Of a DNA stretch of 64,000 nucleotides, positions 60,611-64,000 are shown piece by piece (position 1 is the stretch's first letter; each line of letters starts with the position of its first letter). Source of the DNA: Mycteria americana (Eukaryota; Chordata; Aves; Ciconiiformes; Ciconiidae); assembly GCF_035582795.1 (NCBI RefSeq), contig NC_134366.1, positions 10,632,161 to 10,696,160 on the forward strand, in the 5' to 3' direction. The position numbers and the translations under genes were made by a program. Under the pieces are notes generated by a model. It saw only the letters and a list, made by a program, of their open reading frames with translations, did no database searches and was not told where the DNA came from.

Positions 60611-63400
60611 AAGATTTATGCAGAAAACACACTTTTACATAGTAAAGGCAACCTACAATTTCAGCCTTCACTATTTTAAATGACAGAAACAGCAAACTGC
60701 TCAAAAAAGATGCGCAGACTTCTACGTACTCATAAGACCGGCTGAGTAGAGAAACTAATTTGGCAGCATAAATTAACGTGTACCCAGAACCTCCATGTGA
60801 ACTCCTTAGCAAGAGTCAAAGCTCCTTTTGACACACTCCAAGACCCTTTGCAGGAGAGCAAACTGTAGTCCAAACTTCTTTCTTTCTTTTCTCCTCTTCC
60901 CCACTTCCTCTGCAAAGTCAGAATGACGTCTCTTAAGGCAGATGTTGACCCCTGCTACTGTGATTTCAGTCTGCACATTTCAGTGCACTGAAACAATTCA
61001 GGACTTTCCCACCCAGCTCCTGAGATAACGCATTGATTCTATAGAAGCAGTAGCACTTAAATATGGAACAACATAGTTTTTATGCCCTAGGTAAAATATA
61101 TCCCTGTAATGCTGCGAGGCTCGGGTGGTAAATGGCTACAAAAGGCTTTGAGATCCCCGTGTATGTGTGCAATATTGTTATTCTACCTCACCACTGTGGA
61201 GTTCAGGACTGATGCCGTTCATCAGTGCTTCAGATGACTCCCCTTACAAAGGAGGGATTTAGCCTTTGCAAATAGAAGTGACAAATTATTCTACACACTG
61301 GGTTGCACATAGGTGGGATGCTGGTCCTGCGCACAGCACTGAGCCTTTCTGCCCACGTCACTCAAGGATGTGAGGGGGAACAGGATCCGCTCTCCTGCAC
61401 AGACTCGCTTGACTCATTCAAGCGTGAGCTCCTATTTCCACCCGTGGATCTGTGGCTCTGCCTCGGAATGTTCCACACTTCAAACTGAGCATGTGAGGAT
61501 TCTTTATTAATTGTGATGATTTCGTTATTGCCACACAGTGCTGCTTGTTAAGAAGAACACAATGAATTTCAGTCATTGTAGTATCCTTTCCTCCCCTCCC
61601 TCCCCAAATGCAAAGTACAAATCCACTTAAAAAGCGGAGATCTTTTGACTTCTAACAGAAACTTTTATCCGCGTAAGAGGATAAGAAATTCATTAGCTTA
61701 AGTTGTGTGATTGTAACAGCTCATTAGAAAGCACTGTGCCTTTCAGAGTGAGCATGCCTCCAGCCCTACGTGGAATCTGTCAAAGTTAAGGATAAAGGTA
61801 TGGGACAACTTAACCGTCGTGGAAGGCAATTTCTTATTTTTAACTAGGCAGACCACAGGGTTCATTAAATGATTTTAATGAACAGTCACAGGCCTGATGT
61901 TCAAATCTTCATTGGTTTCTAATTGCAAGCAAAATATGAAATTGCTAAATTGATCTTTCTTGCCAGGAATTACAAATTTTAATTTACGGTCATTAATTAT
62001 GTTTTCAGATTTATTTTGACTAATTGTTGTCATTTTGGGTTTTTTTAAGGTAAAATAAACATTCTGATTTCAGGTTTAACTGCTGCAAAATACTGCTGTA
62101 AAAATCTTAACATGGCTTCTCTTCAGACAAGGGAAAAACTGCCACTTCTAAACAGAAAACACAGTAATTAGTCCTACTAATTTGTTGAAAGAAATGAATG
62201 ATAAAGCAGAGTTCTCAGCCATTTGTCAGATGCAGAAAGTTAGTGATACAGTATTTTTTAATCTGTGGAATCTCCAAAGGCATGGCCTTGACAAAGCAGG
62301 TCCTTTGCAACATTTTATAAAATATATGAGAGGAAATTGGAATGTATTTTTCAATCTTCCCCTGGCAGCCTTCGCGGCTTTAGTCAATTTATGCATCATC
62401 TGTTAAAGTTCTATACGGGGCACTGGGTCCCAAAATGTACTTTGAAGCATCCATAGCAAATCTTCTAATCTCTGCTTTCACTATCTGAGCAACATACGCA
62501 TTAGAGTGGAATTTGGGATCTGCTTTTAGGTTGAGGGGTGAAACGCTTACTTAGATAACCTACAGTATCTCGGCTTCAAGTGTAATGTTCAGGTTTGGAT
62601 AAATGATTGCTTTTCATTTTCCCCAAAGATAAAAGATACGGTTTTATACTAGGATTTATAGACCTCTGTACCTACATATACATGGACATCAAGTATTTCT
62701 TTTAAAACACACGTTAAATACAAATATTGCAAAAGCAAGTATTTCCTTATGCCAGCCCAAGAAAAATGATACTATTTTACAGAACATGATGGTTGCAGTA
62801 AGCCACCATTGCGTTCCTTTAGTGATCGACGAGCTTTTCTGGCTTCACTATTCTTATTTAATCTAAACAAAGCTCAATAGCTTTCCTCCCCCTCGAAGAA
62901 AGGAAATTACACATTTTTGTGCATGTAGCAGTACTATGACTTTACAAGAGTTAACAAAACTTCACAAAAGAATCGCATGCGGGAAGGCTCAACGCTTTCT
63001 GCACTTTTGTTTCCAAGTACAGCTCCTACTACAGCAGATTTTTTGGTTGTTTTCACCACTATTCTCTTTCCACACTTCCTGCGTTTTTGCTTTGTTCTTC
63101 CGTATGTCATCTGAGAACAATGGCTGCGTCGTCTGAGGTGGGACAAGCTATCAGCATGGAAGGGCCAAGTCACAAAAGAATGATTATTGTTGTAGGGTGC
63201 GACTGAGGAAAAAAAAAATCTGATTTTTAAGCTGATTCTTTACAAAGTGCTCTCTCGTTCGTAGAGTATTACAGCGAGTTGTTGCAGAGTCCTTCTGCTT
63301 CGTGAAGGCCAGCAGAGTATAAAATCATGTCTGTCGAATTACGCAGCTATTTGCACTTAACAATCTTTATTAAAAAAAAAAAAAATTTACATAGGTTTTG
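60611..63400. other. AT-rich spacer; possible conserved non-coding DNA at 61.65-62.4 kb
   Basis: No supported exon. The part from 61,650 to 62,400 is repeat-free, with many homeodomain-like words (taattg, ttaatt, attaat around 61,990-62,030). It could be regulatory DNA, but comparison with other species is needed to say so. Confidence 0.3.
63366..63371 (-). terminator. Polyadenylation signal AATAAA, minus strand
   Basis: TTTATT on plus is AATAAA on minus, directly after an A/T homopolymer and just past the stop of the candidate exon at 63,403. Functional only if that exon is transcribed. Confidence 0.25.
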
Positions 63401-63402
63401 TG

Positions 63403-63477
63403 CTAGGTAGGTACAAGGCATTTTTTCTCAGAAAGGTCCTTCTCCAGGTACAGGTGTTTTAAAATATACACGCTTGT
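63403..63477 (-). CDS. Possible short terminal exon, minus strand
   Basis: On the minus strand an acceptor-like sequence (atttatttatttttttgcggcag) ends at 63,478. The frame then reads TSVYILKHLYLEKDLSEKKC then LVPT and stops at TAG 63,403-63,405. AATAAA follows 31 nt later (63,366-63,371 on the plus strand). The CpG island lies only about 100-350 bp upstream in this orientation, which would imply a very compact gene or an exon of a gene coming from the right of the window. Twenty-four residues are too few for identification. Confidence 0.2.
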   Translation of the reverse strand, partial: TSVYILKHLYLEKDLSEKKCLVPT

Positions 63478-63533
63478 CTGCCGCAAAAAAATAAATAAAT
63501 CATTATACCACTTCCTGCTGATCAGAAACCCCC

Positions 63534-63835
63534 GCGCCTTTTAGCGTCCAGCCGCACTGTGACGCTTTGGCTGGACAGACTTTCAAAACTACCGAATTCC
63601 CTCAGAGCGAATCCCGCCGCCGGCCCAGCCGTTAACGGCGCCGCCTCGCGCAGGCTCGCGGCCGGCTGCGCGCCGCGCAGCGCTGCCCGTTGGGCGACGG
63701 CGCCTCCGTCTCTGCCGCCCCGCCGGATTGGCTAAGCGGCGTTAGAAAGGTGGCCGCCGATTGGCTGGGGCCGGCTGCTGTTGCTATGACTCTGTTGCTA
63801 GGGCCTCGGCCGTCTCCAGGCCCTGCAGGAAACAT
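63534..63835. promoter_or_regulatory. CpG-island promoter with CCAAT and RFX-like sites
   Basis: The stretch is GC-rich and dense in CpG (for example cgcgcaggctcgcggccggc), unlike the AT-rich flanks, and so fits a vertebrate housekeeping-type promoter. It contains two ATTGG sites, inverted CCAAT boxes likely bound by NF-Y, at 63,727-63,731 and 63,760-63,764. Two GTTGCTA words lie at 63,780-63,786 and 63,794-63,800 and match the half-site of RFX X-boxes, common in ciliary gene promoters. There is no TATA box. Direction is not decided by the sequence: it may serve a gene to the right, a minus-strand gene to the left, or both. Confidence 0.7.
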
Positions 63836-64000
63836 GTAATGAATTATGGATGGTTGATTTTCTCAAAGAGGCCTGATCTGTAATGCAGATGAGCTGCAAG
63901 GCCCCCCTTTTCTTCTGGGTTCTTAAAAAAAAAAAATATTAAAAAAATAAAAAAAGGAAAAAAAAAAAATCTGAGTTTTAAATCAGAATCTGGCATTTGC
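63836..64000. other. Sequence right of the CpG island, possible 5' UTR or intron
   Basis: Contains aggcctgatctgtaatgcag and a long A-rich tract (63,927-63,971). No open frame with a supported start can be followed to the window edge. Confidence 0.3.

Noticed and set aside
1..64000. Prokaryotic features, CRISPR arrays, tRNA or rRNA genes
   Set aside because: No regularly spaced repeats with spacers, no cloverleaf with A and B boxes, no ribosomal motifs. Base composition and repeats are those of a vertebrate nuclear genome.

Overview
The window looks like ordinary nuclear DNA from a bird. The clearest evidence is a young CR1 LINE 3' end that stops in the typical ATTCTGTGATT-type tail (9.53-9.86 kb). 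A complete solo LTR of a kind widespread in avian genomes, with a 5-bp target duplication (34.75-35.28 kb), agrees with this. So do older amniote repeats: a MIR-like SINE, two antisense CR1-type fragments, and palindromic elements built on a CATTGA..TCAATG core. There are no operons, CRISPR arrays, rRNA or tRNA genes. Most open reading frames are chance openings in introns or spacer, so exons were judged on splice sites, codon phase, stop position and polyadenylation signals.

Left part (1-14 kb): two stretches look like genuine plus-strand terminal coding exons. Exon A (121-209) ends a protein in ...GNPFVE and is followed by AATAAA at 364 and a GT-rich element. Exon B (13,615-13,928) encodes about 104 residues ending in Cys-Cys-Cys-Val-Leu-Thr, a CaaX-type lipidation signal, with AATAAA 20 nt after the stop. 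Both follow a phase-1 intron, so they could be alternative last exons of one gene that starts left of the window, or the ends of two genes. I do not recognise either protein. Between them lie two GC-rich stretches bounded by good splice sites (11,163-11,294 and 11,939-12,030), possible extra exons.

Middle part (14-63 kb): gene-poor, AT-rich spacer or intron holding repeats and several weak exon candidates (21.88, 32.89, 40.38 and 45.77 kb on plus; 43.7, 55.6-56.0 and 56.9 kb on minus). Each has plausible splice signals, but none can be proven from a single sequence. A run of diverged repeats about 45 bp long, carrying AGGTCA half-sites, lies at 58.75-59.9 kb.

Right end (63.53-63.84 kb): a CpG-rich promoter-like island with two inverted CCAAT boxes and two GTTGCTA half-sites resembling RFX X-box halves. 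A possible very short minus-strand terminal exon with AATAAA lies just to its left. I found no clear new biological system. The observations most worth testing are the alternative C-termini (lipidated versus not), the minus-strand unit at 55.6-57.0 kb, and the island at the right edge.
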